Below the pieces are notes generated by a model that was not told the origin of the DNA, searched no databases, and saw only the letters and a program-made list of their open reading frames with translations. The position numbers and the translations under genes are program-made. Shown piece by piece: positions 1-9,704 of a stretch of DNA of 64,000 nt (positions within the stretch are counted from its first letter, which is position 1; every line of letters begins with the position of its first letter). The stretch is from Micrococcaceae bacterium Sec5.1 (GTDB lineage Bacteria; Actinomycetota; Actinomycetes; Actinomycetales; Micrococcaceae): the NCBI GenBank assembly GCA_039636795.1, contig CP143430.1, forward strand, positions 1,364,001 through 1,428,000, read 5' to 3'.

Positions 1-27
1 CACAGCAAGGCCCATTACGGGGCTAAG

Positions 28-63
28 CTGCCGAAGATGCCGTGCGCACGGCATCTTCGGCAG
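28..63. terminator. Perfect 36-bp palindrome, probable terminator
   Basis: Two 18-base arms beginning CTGCCGAAGATGCCGTGC are exact reverse complements with no spacer. It lies upstream of the sensor kinase, probably at the end of a gene outside the window. There is no clear T-run on either side, so termination is an inference from the hairpin and its place. Confidence 0.5.
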
Positions 64-159
64 GGAACCCTCGAAATGGCCTCGCCTACTCCTCCGGGAG
101 TAGGCACCCTGCTCCGTTAATCCGACGACGTACACCCGGAGCAAAGCTAGGCTCGGTGT

Positions 160-1392
160 ATGCAGCCCCGCTTCCCTGGACCCGAGAGCTCTCCTGGACC
201 CCGGGGACTTCCAAGTCCAGGCCGTTTCGCAGGCCAAGGCCATTTCGCTGGACCTCAGAGATACGCAGGTCCGCGCCGTTTCGCGGGCCCACCCACCAGC
301 TTCATCGTTATCACGGTGGCCCTCATCCAGGTGGCTGGGACGCTTTTTTCTGCGGGCCATCAGGACGCTTCACGGCCCTTGGATGCGCTTGCGATCCTGT
401 TGCTGCTGGCCGGGCCTGCAGGACTGGCGTTCCGGCGGCGGGCGCCTGCAGTCATGCTTCCCGTCGCCCTCGTGGCAACGGGCGCCTATGTTGGCCTTGG
501 GTATGCCTGGGGTCCCATTGCACTTTCACTGGCGTTGGCGATTGTGCTGACTTCGTCCGCGGGTTTGCGTTGGCAGGCGTGGCTGGGGGCCGGAATCGCC
601 GCTGCTGCAGTAGTGTTCGCGGCCGCATTCAGCGGCGATCCCAACTGGCCGCTTCGCGCTTCCGCAGGGGTGGGATGGGCAGCCATTTTGGTGCTGATCG
701 GACAGGGATTTCGACGCCGAAGCGAGCGGTTCGCGGAATACCGGCGTCGCCGTGAGGCCGCCCAGAAGGCAGAACGCGATGAGTACCGCCTCATGCTGGC
801 CCGCGACATCCACGATGTCGTGGCTCACTCCTTGTCCATGATCAATGTGCAGGCATCCGTGGCGTTGCACGTGGGCTCGGATGATCCCCAGAAGCTCAGG
901 CCTGCACTGGAAGCCATCAAGGCGGCCAGCAAGGAATCCCTCACGGAAGTCCGGCAACTCCTGGGCGTGTTGCGGGAGGACGTCCCGCTCGCCCCGGCGG
1001 CCCGGCCTACGCTGGCCAGGATTCCCGAACTTGTGAAGAACGCGGAGCTGGGCGGCTTGCAGGTGCGCTTCGAGGACCACTCGAACCATGAACTCGTCGG
1101 CCCCGCACAGCAGGAAGCGGCGTACCGGATCATCCAGGAAGCGTTGACCAACGTCGGCAGGCACTCAGGTGCCGGATCCGCCGTCGTGCATCTTGCCCAG
1201 ACTCAAGACGCGCTAACCGTACGGATAGACGACGACGGCGCAGGCATGGGCGACGCGCTCCCGGGCAACGGCCTCACGGGGATGCGCGAGAGGGCGGTCG
1301 CTTTGCGCGGGACGCTCACGTTGCACGAACTCCAGCCGGGGCTCCGGGTCGAAGCAACTTTGCCTGCAGAACAAGAAGGAAACCTCCCATGA
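160..1392 (+). CDS. NarL-family sensor histidine kinase
   Basis: Membrane sensor kinase of a two-component pair; autophosphorylates on His and passes phosphate to the response regulator downstream. The 410-residue product has a Pro/Gly/Arg-rich head (about residues 5-46) with imperfect repeats of RFAGP type. Several membrane segments follow (about 47-185), then a HisKA_3 dimerisation box with RDIHDVVAHSLS near residue 215. A HATPase domain starts near residue 325 (QEALTNVGRHSG, then DDDGAGM). The stop overlaps the next start by 4 bp (ATGA), so the two are co-translated. The start is uncertain because no good ribosome site precedes 160; a later start that removes the repeat head is possible. 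The stimulus is unknown. Confidence 0.9.
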   Translation: MQPRFPGPESSPGPRGLPSPGRFAGQGHFAGPQRYAGPRRFAGPPTSFIVITVALIQVAGTLFSAGHQDASRPLDALAILLLLAGPAGLAFRRRAPAVMLPVALVATGAYVGLGYAWGPIALSLALAIVLTSSAGLRWQAWLGAGIAAAAVVFAAAFSGDPNWPLRASAGVGWAAILVLIGQGFRRRSERFAEYRRRREAAQKAERDEYRLMLARDIHDVVAHSLSMINVQASVALHVGSDDPQKLRPALEAIKAASKESLTEVRQLLGVLREDVPLAPAARPTLARIPELVKNAELGGLQVRFEDHSNHELVGPAQQEAAYRIIQEALTNVGRHSGAGSAVVHLAQTQDALTVRIDDDGAGMGDALPGNGLTGMRERAVALRGTLTLHELQPGLRVEATLPAEQEGNLP

Positions 1393-2054
1393 TCCGCATC
1401 CTCCTCGCCGATGACCAGACCCTCATCCGGGCAGGGTTCCGCGCGCTCCTGGATGCTGAACCGGACATGGAAGTAGTGGCCGAGGCCGGCACTGGCAGGG
1501 ACGCGGTGAGGCTGGCGGCGCGGGACAAGCCGGACGTCATCCTCATGGACATCCGGATGCCGGACGACGACGGCCTCACCGCCACCCGCAGGATTCTTGC
1601 GGACCCATCCCTGTCCAGCACGCGCATCATCATTCTGACTACCTTCGAGCTCGACGAGTACATTGCCGAGGCCGTCCGTGCGGGCGCAGCTGGTTTCCTG
1701 GTCAAGGACACCGAACCTGCAGAGCTCATCCGCGCCGTCCGGGTAGTCCACGACGGCGACGCGCTGCTCTCGCCCTCAGTCACTCGGCGCATCATGGCAC
1801 AGCTGGCGTCCCAAAGCCGGGCGGCAGGAAAAGTGATTCCCCTGGAGCAGGTGACGGAACGCGAACGCGAGGTCCTGGCCTTGGTGGGGGAGGGACTGAA
1901 CAATGCCGAGATCGCCGAACGCCTGTTCATCACCCCGCTGACCGCGAAGACCCACGTATCGCGCATCATGACCAAGCTGATGGTCCGCGACCGCTCCCAA
2001 CTGGTGGTGCTCGCGTACGAATCAGGGCTGGTGAGGCCGGGCTGGAGCAGTTGA
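1389..2054 (+). CDS. NarL/FixJ-family DNA-binding response regulator
   Basis: Partner of the upstream kinase. The receiver domain (1-120) has the acidic pocket ADD at residues 7-9 and the phospho-acceptor Asp54 in ILMDIRMP. The LuxR-type helix-turn-helix begins near residue 154 with TEREREVLALVGEG and continues through the recognition helix TAKTHVSRIM. At 221 residues it is full length for the family. The operon arrangement suggests that it controls the neighbouring SHOCT and ABC exporter genes, as for many actinobacterial drug-response systems, but no operator was identified. Confidence 0.93.
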   Translation: MIRILLADDQTLIRAGFRALLDAEPDMEVVAEAGTGRDAVRLAARDKPDVILMDIRMPDDDGLTATRRILADPSLSSTRIIILTTFELDEYIAEAVRAGAAGFLVKDTEPAELIRAVRVVHDGDALLSPSVTRRIMAQLASQSRAAGKVIPLEQVTEREREVLALVGEGLNNAEIAERLFITPLTAKTHVSRIMTKLMVRDRSQLVVLAYESGLVRPGWSS

Positions 2055-2204
2055 CGGACTGCCGCCGACTCCCAAGGGAGTATGGCGGCACCTGCAGGTG
2101 ACTCCCGACGGCGGACGTCCCGCCAGCCGTCCGCGGGCAGACTCAAACCAGAGCCGAAAGACGGTTCGCGCCGGGAATCGGCGGAGAGAGTTTGGATCAC
2201 TGAC

Positions 2205-2525
2205 ATGTTCACCGCATTGACTTCAATCGTCGGGGAGACCACCACGCTCGGGGGAGCGCTGGCACAACTGCCGGCCACCGTCGTCGCGCACGGTCCCTGG
2301 GGTGACGGCACGTTCTGGCCGTTCTTCCTCCTGTTCCCGCTGTTCTGGATCCTCGTGATCTTCCTGTTCATTTTCGTGGGCCGGCGGGCGTGGCGCCGCA
2401 ACCATCACTGGGCGGCAACCCAGGGCGCTGAGGGCGTGCTGCGCGAACGCTATGCCCGGGGCGAGATTGATGAGACCGAGTTCCGGCAGCGGCTGGAGGT
2501 ACTGCGCTCGCAGCCGCCGTCCTGA
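2205..2525 (+). CDS. SHOCT-domain membrane protein
   Basis: Small protein of 106 residues counted from the ATG at 2205. The reading frame extends further upstream, but that part has the composition of non-coding sequence. One strongly hydrophobic segment (FWPFFLLFPLFWILVIFLF, about residues 40-60) is followed by a basic stretch. A C-terminal SHOCT motif follows, with LRERYARGEIDETEFRQRL. SHOCT domains are short helical modules of unknown biochemical role, often at the C-terminus of small membrane proteins. It sits between a two-component system and an ABC exporter, so a role in envelope stress is a guess. A hairpin at 2548-2579 follows its stop. Confidence 0.75.
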   Translation: MFTALTSIVGETTTLGGALAQLPATVVAHGPWGDGTFWPFFLLFPLFWILVIFLFIFVGRRAWRRNHHWAATQGAEGVLRERYARGEIDETEFRQRLEVLRSQPPS

Positions 2526-2547
2526 CCGGGACGAGGGAAAAACCGAG

Positions 2548-2579
2548 AGGGCTCTTGCAAAAATATCTGCAAGAGCCCT
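2548..2579 (+). terminator. Hairpin after SHOCT gene
   Basis: Eleven-base arms (AGGGCTCTTGC and its exact complement) enclose a 10-base A/T-rich loop. Only a short T tract follows (ccctttcac). It separates the SHOCT gene from the ABC exporter operon and may be a weak terminator or attenuator. Confidence 0.55.
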
Positions 2580-2674
2580 TTCACATATTCGTTGGCGCTA
2601 CTAGTCTGCTGAGGGTGCACAATGAAGCAACCGGCTCTGCAACACACTCCGAATCGTGGCAAACCAGCTTCGAC

Positions 2675-3604
2675 ATGAACCCACCCACCGTCATCAGCGC
2701 GCGGAACCTCACCAAGACCTATGGCGAGCTCACAGCCGTGGACAACATCTCCTTCGATGTTCCGGCGGGGGAGTCCTTTGGGCTGCTCGGCCCCAACGGC
2801 GCGGGCAAATCCACCACCATGAAAATGATCGGCGGCGTCTCGCAGCGCACCTCAGGAACGCTGAACATTATGGGCCTGGATCCGGAATCCCATGGGCCCG
2901 AGGTCAGGGCTCATCTGGGGGTTGTTCCGCAGCAGGACAACCTCGACGAAGAACTGAAGGTCCGCGAGAACCTGATCGTCTACGGCCGCTACTTCGGCCT
3001 GCCGCTGAGCTACCTGCGACCCAAAGCGGACGAGCTCCTGGAATTCGCGCAGCTCACGGACAAGGCCAATTCCAAGGTGGATGCGCTTTCCGGGGGAATG
3101 AAGCGGCGGCTCACCATCGCCCGGTCGCTCATCAACGAACCCCGCATCCTCCTGCTCGATGAGCCCACCACCGGCCTTGACCCGCAAGCCCGGCACATCC
3201 TCTGGGACCGCCTGTTCCGGCTCAAGGAAAACGGCGTCACACTGATCCTGACCACCCACTATATGGACGAGGCTGAGCAGCTTTGCGACCGTCTGATCGT
3301 GGTAGACAAGGGCAAGATCATGGCCGAGGGATCCCCGGCCAGCTTGATCCGCGAGCACTCCTCCCGCGAAGTACTTGAGCTCAGGTTCGGGTCCGAGCGG
3401 AACTCTAGTATCGGCGTCGAACTTCAGGGCATTGGCGAGCGGCTTGAGACACTGCCTGACCGCGTGCTCATCTACGCGCACGACGGCGAGGCCGCCCTGG
3501 AGCAGGTTTCCGCGCGCGGCCTGCGCCCTATGACGTCACTGGTGCGCCGTTCCTCACTGGAGGACGTGTTCCTGCGGCTTACGGGCAGGAGCCTCGTTGA
3601 CTGA
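2675..3604 (+). CDS. ABC exporter ATP-binding protein (DrrA/NodI type)
   Basis: Nucleotide-binding subunit of an ABC-2 type exporter. The product is 309 residues from the ATG at 2675; the frame runs upstream through the hairpin, so the longer start is unlikely. Walker A is GPNGAGKST at residues 39-47. The signature is LSGGMKRR near 137 and Walker B is RILLLDEPTTGLDP near 160, followed by the His switch LILTTHYMDEAE. A C-terminal extension of about 80 residues is typical of DrrA/NodI-like subunits. It overlaps the first permease by 8 bp, forming a three-gene unit. The substrate (drug, lipid or polysaccharide) cannot be read from sequence. Confidence 0.93.
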   Translation: MNPPTVISARNLTKTYGELTAVDNISFDVPAGESFGLLGPNGAGKSTTMKMIGGVSQRTSGTLNIMGLDPESHGPEVRAHLGVVPQQDNLDEELKVRENLIVYGRYFGLPLSYLRPKADELLEFAQLTDKANSKVDALSGGMKRRLTIARSLINEPRILLLDEPTTGLDPQARHILWDRLFRLKENGVTLILTTHYMDEAEQLCDRLIVVDKGKIMAEGSPASLIREHSSREVLELRFGSERNSSIGVELQGIGERLETLPDRVLIYAHDGEAALEQVSARGLRPMTSLVRRSSLEDVFLRLTGRSLVD

Positions 3605-4460
3605 GTCGGTGAACAAACCAATCACGACGGCGGAGCAACCGGCGCGGGCACACCCGCCTGCCGTTTCGGCGGCCAGGGCGCGGCGCTGGGGTTCCTTTTT
3701 CTATGCGGAACAAGTGCTACGCGTCATGCGAAATTACGGCTGGTCCGTGGTTCTCTACAGCGTGGGGCAACCCGTGGCCTACTTGTTCGCCATGGGAGTT
3801 GGGCTGGCAAGCCTTGTTGATGCGAATAGCGAATCCATATTCGGCGGCGTCAGCTACTTGGAATTTGTTGCACCTGCGCTGCTGGTGTCGGCGGCGGTCA
3901 TGACTGCTTCCGGAGAATTTTCCTACCCCATCATGGATGGCTTCAAATGGCGGCGGGTGTTCTACGGGCCGCATGCTTCGCCCCTGGTACCGCAGCAAAT
4001 AGCGAGCGGCCACATCATGGCAAGCACGCTCAGGTTCCTGCTGCAGTCGGTGGTCTACTTTGCGGTGGTGGCCATGTTCGGGGCTTCGCCGAGTCCGTGG
4101 GGATGGGTGTCCGCATTGGTTGCCACGGTCGCGGCGCTGTCCTTCGGCCTGCCACTCATGGCCTATGCCGCCAGCATTACCCAGGACAAGGGACAGTTCG
4201 CTTTGGTGCAGCGGTTCATTGTCATGCCACTGTTTCTGTTCTCCGGGACGTTCTTTCCCCTGGACACGTTGCCGTGGGCTGTCCGCTGGATCGGCTGGAT
4301 ATCGCCTGTTTGGCACGGAACGGAGCTGGGGCGGGTCTTCACTTATGGCATGGACGAGAACCCTGTCTTGACCATTACGCATGTGGTGTTCCTCCTGGGA
4401 ACGGCCACGGCCGGCTGGCTGTTGGTCCGGCGCCAGTTCGTGAAGAGGATGGGCTCATGA
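3597..4460 (+). CDS. ABC-2 type exporter permease, first subunit
   Basis: Integral membrane subunit, 287 residues, starting at a TTG at 3597 inside the end of the ATPase gene. It has about six hydrophobic segments in the ABC2_membrane arrangement. The conserved end region contains FSGTFFPLDTLPWAVRWIGW, the usual motif between the last helices of this family. It overlaps the next permease by 4 bp (ATGA). The two permeases resemble each other in layout and probably form a heterodimer driven by the upstream ATPase. Confidence 0.88.
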   Translation: MTESVNKPITTAEQPARAHPPAVSAARARRWGSFFYAEQVLRVMRNYGWSVVLYSVGQPVAYLFAMGVGLASLVDANSESIFGGVSYLEFVAPALLVSAAVMTASGEFSYPIMDGFKWRRVFYGPHASPLVPQQIASGHIMASTLRFLLQSVVYFAVVAMFGASPSPWGWVSALVATVAALSFGLPLMAYAASITQDKGQFALVQRFIVMPLFLFSGTFFPLDTLPWAVRWIGWISPVWHGTELGRVFTYGMDENPVLTITHVVFLLGTATAGWLLVRRQFVKRMGS

Positions 4461-5290
4461 GTATCCTGACCGGCGGCCACAGCGCCACGGATATCGCCCG
4501 GGAACGGAAGTTCGGCCCCCTCTACTCACGAAATGCCAAGTCCGTGGTTGCCCGTGGCCTCATGGCGGCCAAGTCCAGTACCTGGCTGGTGTTGTTGTCC
4601 GGGTTCTTCGAGCCGGTTCTCTTCCTGTTGGCCATGGGCGTTGGGATGGGCTCGATCGTGGGGACAGTCCAGGGGCCTGGCGGCGAGGACATCAGCTACG
4701 CGGCCTATATAGCGCCAGCACTCCTGGCGGTCTCAGCCATGAATGGCGCCATCTACGATTCCACCTGGAACGTCTTCTTCAAGATGAACTTCGCCAAGCT
4801 GTACCAAGGGATGCTCTACACATCCCTCGGGCCGCTGGACGTTGCCATGGGCGAGATCTTCCTGGCACTGTTGCGGGGTCTTCTCTATGCCACCGGGTTC
4901 ACCGCGGTGATGGGCGTCATGGGCTTGCTGACGACCTGGTGGGCCATCCTGGTCATCCCTGCGTCGGTGCTGATTGCCTTTGGCTTCGCGAGCTTCGGCA
5001 TGGGCATCACCAGCTTCATGAAGACGTTCCAGCAGATGGACTGGATTAACTTCTTCCTGTTGCCGATGTTCCTGTTCAGCGCCACGTTCTATCCGCTCAG
5101 CGTCTACCCGCAGGTCATCCAGTGGTTCATCCAAGCCATGCCCCTTTGGCACGGGGTTGAACTGCTGCGGCAGATCAGCGTGGGCTCGTTCAGTCCTGCG
5201 ACAGCCATCCACGTTGCTTACTACCTGGTGATGATCGCGCTCGGGATCATGCTCACCACCGGACGGCTGCGCCAGTTGTTCCTGAAGTGA
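4457..5290 (+). CDS. ABC-2 type exporter permease, second subunit (NodJ-like)
   Basis: Second membrane subunit, 277 residues from the ATG at 4457, which overlaps the previous stop. Its frame is open far upstream, but that part is out of phase with the first permease and is not coding. It has six predicted membrane segments and the family motif FSATFYPLSVYPQVIQWFIQ. The region from about residue 80 reads like the ABC2_membrane fold of NodJ/DrrB proteins. It is the last gene of the exporter operon; a 62-bp gap separates it from the next gene. Confidence 0.88.
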   Translation: MSILTGGHSATDIARERKFGPLYSRNAKSVVARGLMAAKSSTWLVLLSGFFEPVLFLLAMGVGMGSIVGTVQGPGGEDISYAAYIAPALLAVSAMNGAIYDSTWNVFFKMNFAKLYQGMLYTSLGPLDVAMGEIFLALLRGLLYATGFTAVMGVMGLLTTWWAILVIPASVLIAFGFASFGMGITSFMKTFQQMDWINFFLLPMFLFSATFYPLSVYPQVIQWFIQAMPLWHGVELLRQISVGSFSPATAIHVAYYLVMIALGIMLTTGRLRQLFLK

Positions 5291-5352
5291 CTCCATGTTC
5301 GCCGTCCGTGGAAGCGGCGCAGGCACCTTCGGGGGTTTGCGACAATTGACTC

Positions 5353-5919
5353 ATGCAATCTCTCGGCGACCCGCACCCGTCCACGTCCTCGTCCGGTAGA
5401 GGCCTTTTCAAGGGCTTCCGCATCGGCGGCCTGGGGATGACCGTAGTCATCATCGCTTTCGTGGTGGCCGTCATTTTCGCGGCCAACCAGAACGATTTTG
5501 TGGGTTGGGTAGTTGCGGTGGTCGCCTTCGGCTGGCTCGCGCTCGCCACCTTCGTGGTATTCAGCATTCGAAGGGCCGCGCGGCGCGCCGGAGCAAAGTT
5601 CAGCGAAGCGCAGGCCGCTTTCAACTCGGCAACCGGCCGCGCGCCGTCGTCGTCCTCGGCTGACAGCGGCGGCACCCGCGTGGTCGCCGAACGCAGCCAG
5701 GCCGATGAGGTCCGAGACCTCAAGCTGGACCATTCCTTCAAGATTGTCCAGGTGCAGGTCCGCGTCGTGGACGAAGAACGTGCCAAAGGCGCAGCAGCAA
5801 ACCAGGACACCATCAACCGCGCGTTGGAAACCATCGCGATCACGGCCACCAATGCCCGGGACATGATCAAGTCCTCAGGTGGCTCGGACGAGCCCGTGGC
5901 CGGCACCATCATCGACTAG
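5353..5919 (+). CDS. Hypothetical membrane protein with two helices
   Basis: 188 residues. Two hydrophobic helices (about residues 28-46 and 50-72) form a hairpin near the N-terminus, joined by the short loop NQNDFVG. A basic stretch (RRAARRAG) follows, suggesting a cytoplasmic C-terminus. A Ser/Ala-rich linker leads to a hydrophilic, probably helical tail containing DHSFKIVQVQVRVVDEER. The layout loosely recalls LapA-like proteins, but I do not recognise the family. It lies just upstream of exonuclease III and is probably transcribed with it. Confidence 0.75.
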   Translation: MQSLGDPHPSTSSSGRGLFKGFRIGGLGMTVVIIAFVVAVIFAANQNDFVGWVVAVVAFGWLALATFVVFSIRRAARRAGAKFSEAQAAFNSATGRAPSSSSADSGGTRVVAERSQADEVRDLKLDHSFKIVQVQVRVVDEERAKGAAANQDTINRALETIAITATNARDMIKSSGGSDEPVAGTIID

Positions 5920-5929
5920 AGTAGACCGG

Positions 5930-6763
5930 GTGAGTACGGCATTGAAGAAGGACTTCCTTCGCATCGCATCGGTCAACGTCAATGGCCTTCGGGCTGCCTA
6001 CAAGAACGGTATGGCGGAATGGCTGGAGCCACGCGAGGTAGACATCCTCTGCCTGCAGGAAGTCCGTGCTCCTGATGCCATCGTCAACACGCTGATCGGC
6101 GAAGGCTGGTACATCCTCCACGCTGAGGCTGAGGCAAAGGGCCGCGCAGGAGTTGCCATTGCATCACGCGAGGAACCCACCGGAACCAGGATCGGGATCG
6201 GCGATGACTACTTCGCCACCGCGGGCCGCTGGGTTGAAGCGGATTTCACCGTCAGGAACACAGCCGGTGAATCCTCCACGTTGTCCGTGGTCAGCGCCTA
6301 CGTTCACTCCGGTGAGGCAGGCACGCCCAAGCAGGAGGACAAGTACCGCTTCCTGGACGCCATGACCACGCGCCTCCCCGAACTCGCCAAGCACAGCGAT
6401 CACGCGCTGGTAGTTGGCGACCTCAACGTCGGACACACCGAACTGGACATCAAGAACTGGAAGGGCAACGTTAAGCGTGCCGGTTTCCTGCCAGAGGAGC
6501 GCGCGTATTTTGACCGCTTCCTGGGTGAAGAAATCGGATGGAGGGATGTCCACAGGGGCCTGGCAGGAAATGTCGCCGGCCCCTACACCTGGTGGTCCCA
6601 GCGCGGAAAGGCCTTTGACACTGACACAGGCTGGCGCATCGACTACCACCTGGCGACTCCCGGACTTGCAGCGGCCGCGTTCTCGGCTGTCGTGGATCGG
6701 GCGCCTTCGTGGGACACCCGCTTCTCTGACCACGCACCGCTGGTAGTGGACTACCGGCTCTAA
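5930..6763 (+). CDS. xthA: Exodeoxyribonuclease III
   Basis: AP endonuclease / 3'-5' exonuclease of base-excision repair, of the EEP (exonuclease-endonuclease-phosphatase) superfamily. 277 residues from the GTG at 5930, which puts the conserved SVNVNGLRAA directly after a short leader. Catalytic motifs visible are LCLQEVRAPD (metal-binding Glu), VVGDLNVGH (Asp-x-Asn) and the terminal FSDHAPLVVDYRL (Asp-His pair). The motif WWSQRGKAFDTDTGWRIDY is typical of the ExoA/XthA group. The upstream in-frame ATG at 5879 lies inside the preceding gene and is less likely to be used. Confidence 0.93.
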   Translation: MSTALKKDFLRIASVNVNGLRAAYKNGMAEWLEPREVDILCLQEVRAPDAIVNTLIGEGWYILHAEAEAKGRAGVAIASREEPTGTRIGIGDDYFATAGRWVEADFTVRNTAGESSTLSVVSAYVHSGEAGTPKQEDKYRFLDAMTTRLPELAKHSDHALVVGDLNVGHTELDIKNWKGNVKRAGFLPEERAYFDRFLGEEIGWRDVHRGLAGNVAGPYTWWSQRGKAFDTDTGWRIDYHLATPGLAAAAFSAVVDRAPSWDTRFSDHAPLVVDYRL

Positions 6764-7909
<1,146 letters not shown>

Positions 7910-7913
7910 GTTC

Positions 7914-8591
7914 ATGTGCGCAGCTGGCCAGCTCAACGTTAAGACCGATACCCCTCAAGGCGTCGGTCCGGACGAATCGCGCCAGCCCGCTGTCACCGGC
8001 ACCGATTGCGGTGCCGGTGACACCATGTGCGTTGGGGTGATTCTTGGCTTCCCGCCGGAGATCGCCCGGGAACTGCAAGCATGGCGGGCATCCTTTGGGG
8101 ATCCCATGGCCGAAGTCATCCCCGCCCACATCACACTCATCACCACGACGCCCACACAGGACTGGGCAGCCACCCGGGACCACGTGCGCGATATCGCCCG
8201 CTCACAGGAACCGTTCACCATCACCATTTCCGGCACTGGTTCCTTCCGGCCCGTTTCGCCCGTGGTTTTCGTCAACGTCGAAGAGGGCTTCGAAGAGTGC
8301 GTGCAGCTGCACGAAAAGCTCCAGACGGGTCCGCTTGAGCGTTTGCTTCCCTTCCCATACCACCCGCATGTCACCGTGGCCCATGATGTCGCCGAGGAAA
8401 ATCTGGACGAGGCCGAAACGGTTCTGAGAGATTACCGGGCAACCTTCCCAGTGGTTAGCATGGGACTTTACGAGCACGACACCAATGGAATTTGGCAGCT
8501 ACGGGAAGAGCTCGACTTTGGCGGCGACACTGACGAAACGCAGCAGGCGGAATCAACATCCACCGGCGGGAAGTCCTCCGCTGCCAACTGA
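7914..8591 (+). CDS. 2'-5' RNA ligase family (2H phosphoesterase) protein
   Basis: The 2H phosphoesterase fold is recognised by two HxT/S motifs: HITLITT and HVTVAHDV, about 85 residues apart. These provide the two catalytic histidines that hydrolyse cyclic phosphates or 2'-5' bonds. 225 residues from the ATG at 7914, preceded by AAGGAG; an alternative ATG at 8025 would remove a cysteine-containing leader unlike the family. It starts 4 bp after the trpS stop and is probably co-transcribed. The physiological substrate is unknown. Its 3' end overlaps the start region of the YihY gene. Confidence 0.85.
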   Translation: MCAAGQLNVKTDTPQGVGPDESRQPAVTGTDCGAGDTMCVGVILGFPPEIARELQAWRASFGDPMAEVIPAHITLITTTPTQDWAATRDHVRDIARSQEPFTITISGTGSFRPVSPVVFVNVEEGFEECVQLHEKLQTGPLERLLPFPYHPHVTVAHDVAEENLDEAETVLRDYRATFPVVSMGLYEHDTNGIWQLREELDFGGDTDETQQAESTSTGGKSSAAN

Positions 8592-9603
8592 GCTGGCAAA
8601 GCTAAAACTTCAACTTCTTCACAAGCGGCAGGACTGGGGCCACGCCAAGCGTGCCGGAGAAGGCCTGCCCAAGAGGGCCAGCGCCCTTCTCGCGCTCCTG
8701 CTCGCAAGGCTGAACACCAACCGGGCCATGCGGTCCTTCCAGAACTACACCCGGCAGCATGGGCCGCTTCTGAGTGCCGGCATCGGCTTCAACATGTTCT
8801 TCTCCGTCACGGGCCTCCTCACTACGGGTTTCGCCATCGCGGGAATCGTCCTGGGCGGCAACCCGGTTCTCGAAAACGCCGTGATTCGCAGCGTGGCCTC
8901 TGCAGCTCCCGGACTCCTCCAGGTCAATGGCGGTGAGGGACTGGTTGATCCGCAAACGCTGCTCAATCCTTCAGGTCTTGGATGGACCGCCGTCATCGCA
9001 GCAGCGGTAACGATCTTCACTTCCCTTGGTTGGATTGCCAGCGTCAGGGAAGGTCTGCGGGGTGTGACGGCTGCTGATCCTCTCCAGCGCAGCCCCATCC
9101 TGCAGAAACTGGTGGACGCCGGTACCCTACTGCTCCTTGGCGTGATCCTCGTGGTCAGTGCCGGTGCATCCCTCATCTTTGGCACGGCTGCCGCCTGGAT
9201 CTTCGACCTCCTCCGTTTGGACGAAGCAGTCGCGGCGCCCGTGGCCGCCGTCGTCAAGGTCGTCGTCCCCCTCCTGCTGAACTGCGCGACGGCGGCCGTG
9301 TTGTTCCGCATTGCAGGTGGCCTCAAGCTGGGGCGTCGGGCATTCATCGAAGGCGTCGCGCTGGCTGGCATTGGCACCACGGTTCTTCAACTCTTCAGCA
9401 CCGAACTTCTCGCCCGGGCAGGACAGAACCCTGTCCTCGCCTCGTTTGCCATCATCATCGGCCTTCTGATCTGGTTCAACCTCGTGAGCCAGGTGTACCT
9501 CGTGTCCGCTTCGTGGGCGGCTATCCGCGAGGCTGACCTGCAGGCGGGGGAGACCCCGCGCAAGAAGGTCCTCGGTTCACGCCGCACAACGCCCCAGACG
9601 TAA
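8518..9603 (+). CDS. YihY/BrkB-family inner-membrane protein
   Basis: Polytopic membrane protein with the family's six-helix core. Conserved start of the core: GPLLSAGIGFNMFFSVTGLL. Later LLIWFNLVSQVYLVSASW marks the last helices. The start is unclear: the TTG at 8518, with a GGAAGAG-like site upstream, gives 361 residues; an ATG at 8485 lacks a ribosome site; the next ATG (8728) would remove the conserved N-terminal helix. Either upstream choice overlaps the 2H gene by 70-110 bp. Members were once called RNase BN; that role is not supported, and the true function is unknown. A palindromic repeat follows the stop. Confidence 0.85.
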   Translation: MAATLTKRSRRNQHPPAGSPPLPTELAKLKLQLLHKRQDWGHAKRAGEGLPKRASALLALLLARLNTNRAMRSFQNYTRQHGPLLSAGIGFNMFFSVTGLLTTGFAIAGIVLGGNPVLENAVIRSVASAAPGLLQVNGGEGLVDPQTLLNPSGLGWTAVIAAAVTIFTSLGWIASVREGLRGVTAADPLQRSPILQKLVDAGTLLLLGVILVVSAGASLIFGTAAAWIFDLLRLDEAVAAPVAAVVKVVVPLLLNCATAAVLFRIAGGLKLGRRAFIEGVALAGIGTTVLQLFSTELLARAGQNPVLASFAIIIGLLIWFNLVSQVYLVSASWAAIREADLQAGETPRKKVLGSRRTTPQT

Positions 9604-9622
9604 CCATTCCGTTCTTATAGTG

Positions 9623-9676
9623 CAACGCGGGGTCACTTATGGCCCATTCCGGATGGAAACATGGGCCATAACTGAC
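9623..9676. repeat. Palindromic intergenic repeat, family A copy 1
   Basis: Contains a hairpin whose arms GTCACTTATGGCCCAT and ATGGGCCATAACTGAC pair with one mismatch. The unit shares its first 16 bases and most of the rest with the copy at 13342-13404. Both copies lie between converging genes, so they may act as two-way terminators. The right-hand GC-rich end seen in copy 2 is missing here. Confidence 0.8.
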
Positions 9677-9704
9677 TGTGAGGATTGTGGTGGGTCCAGC
9701 CCGG

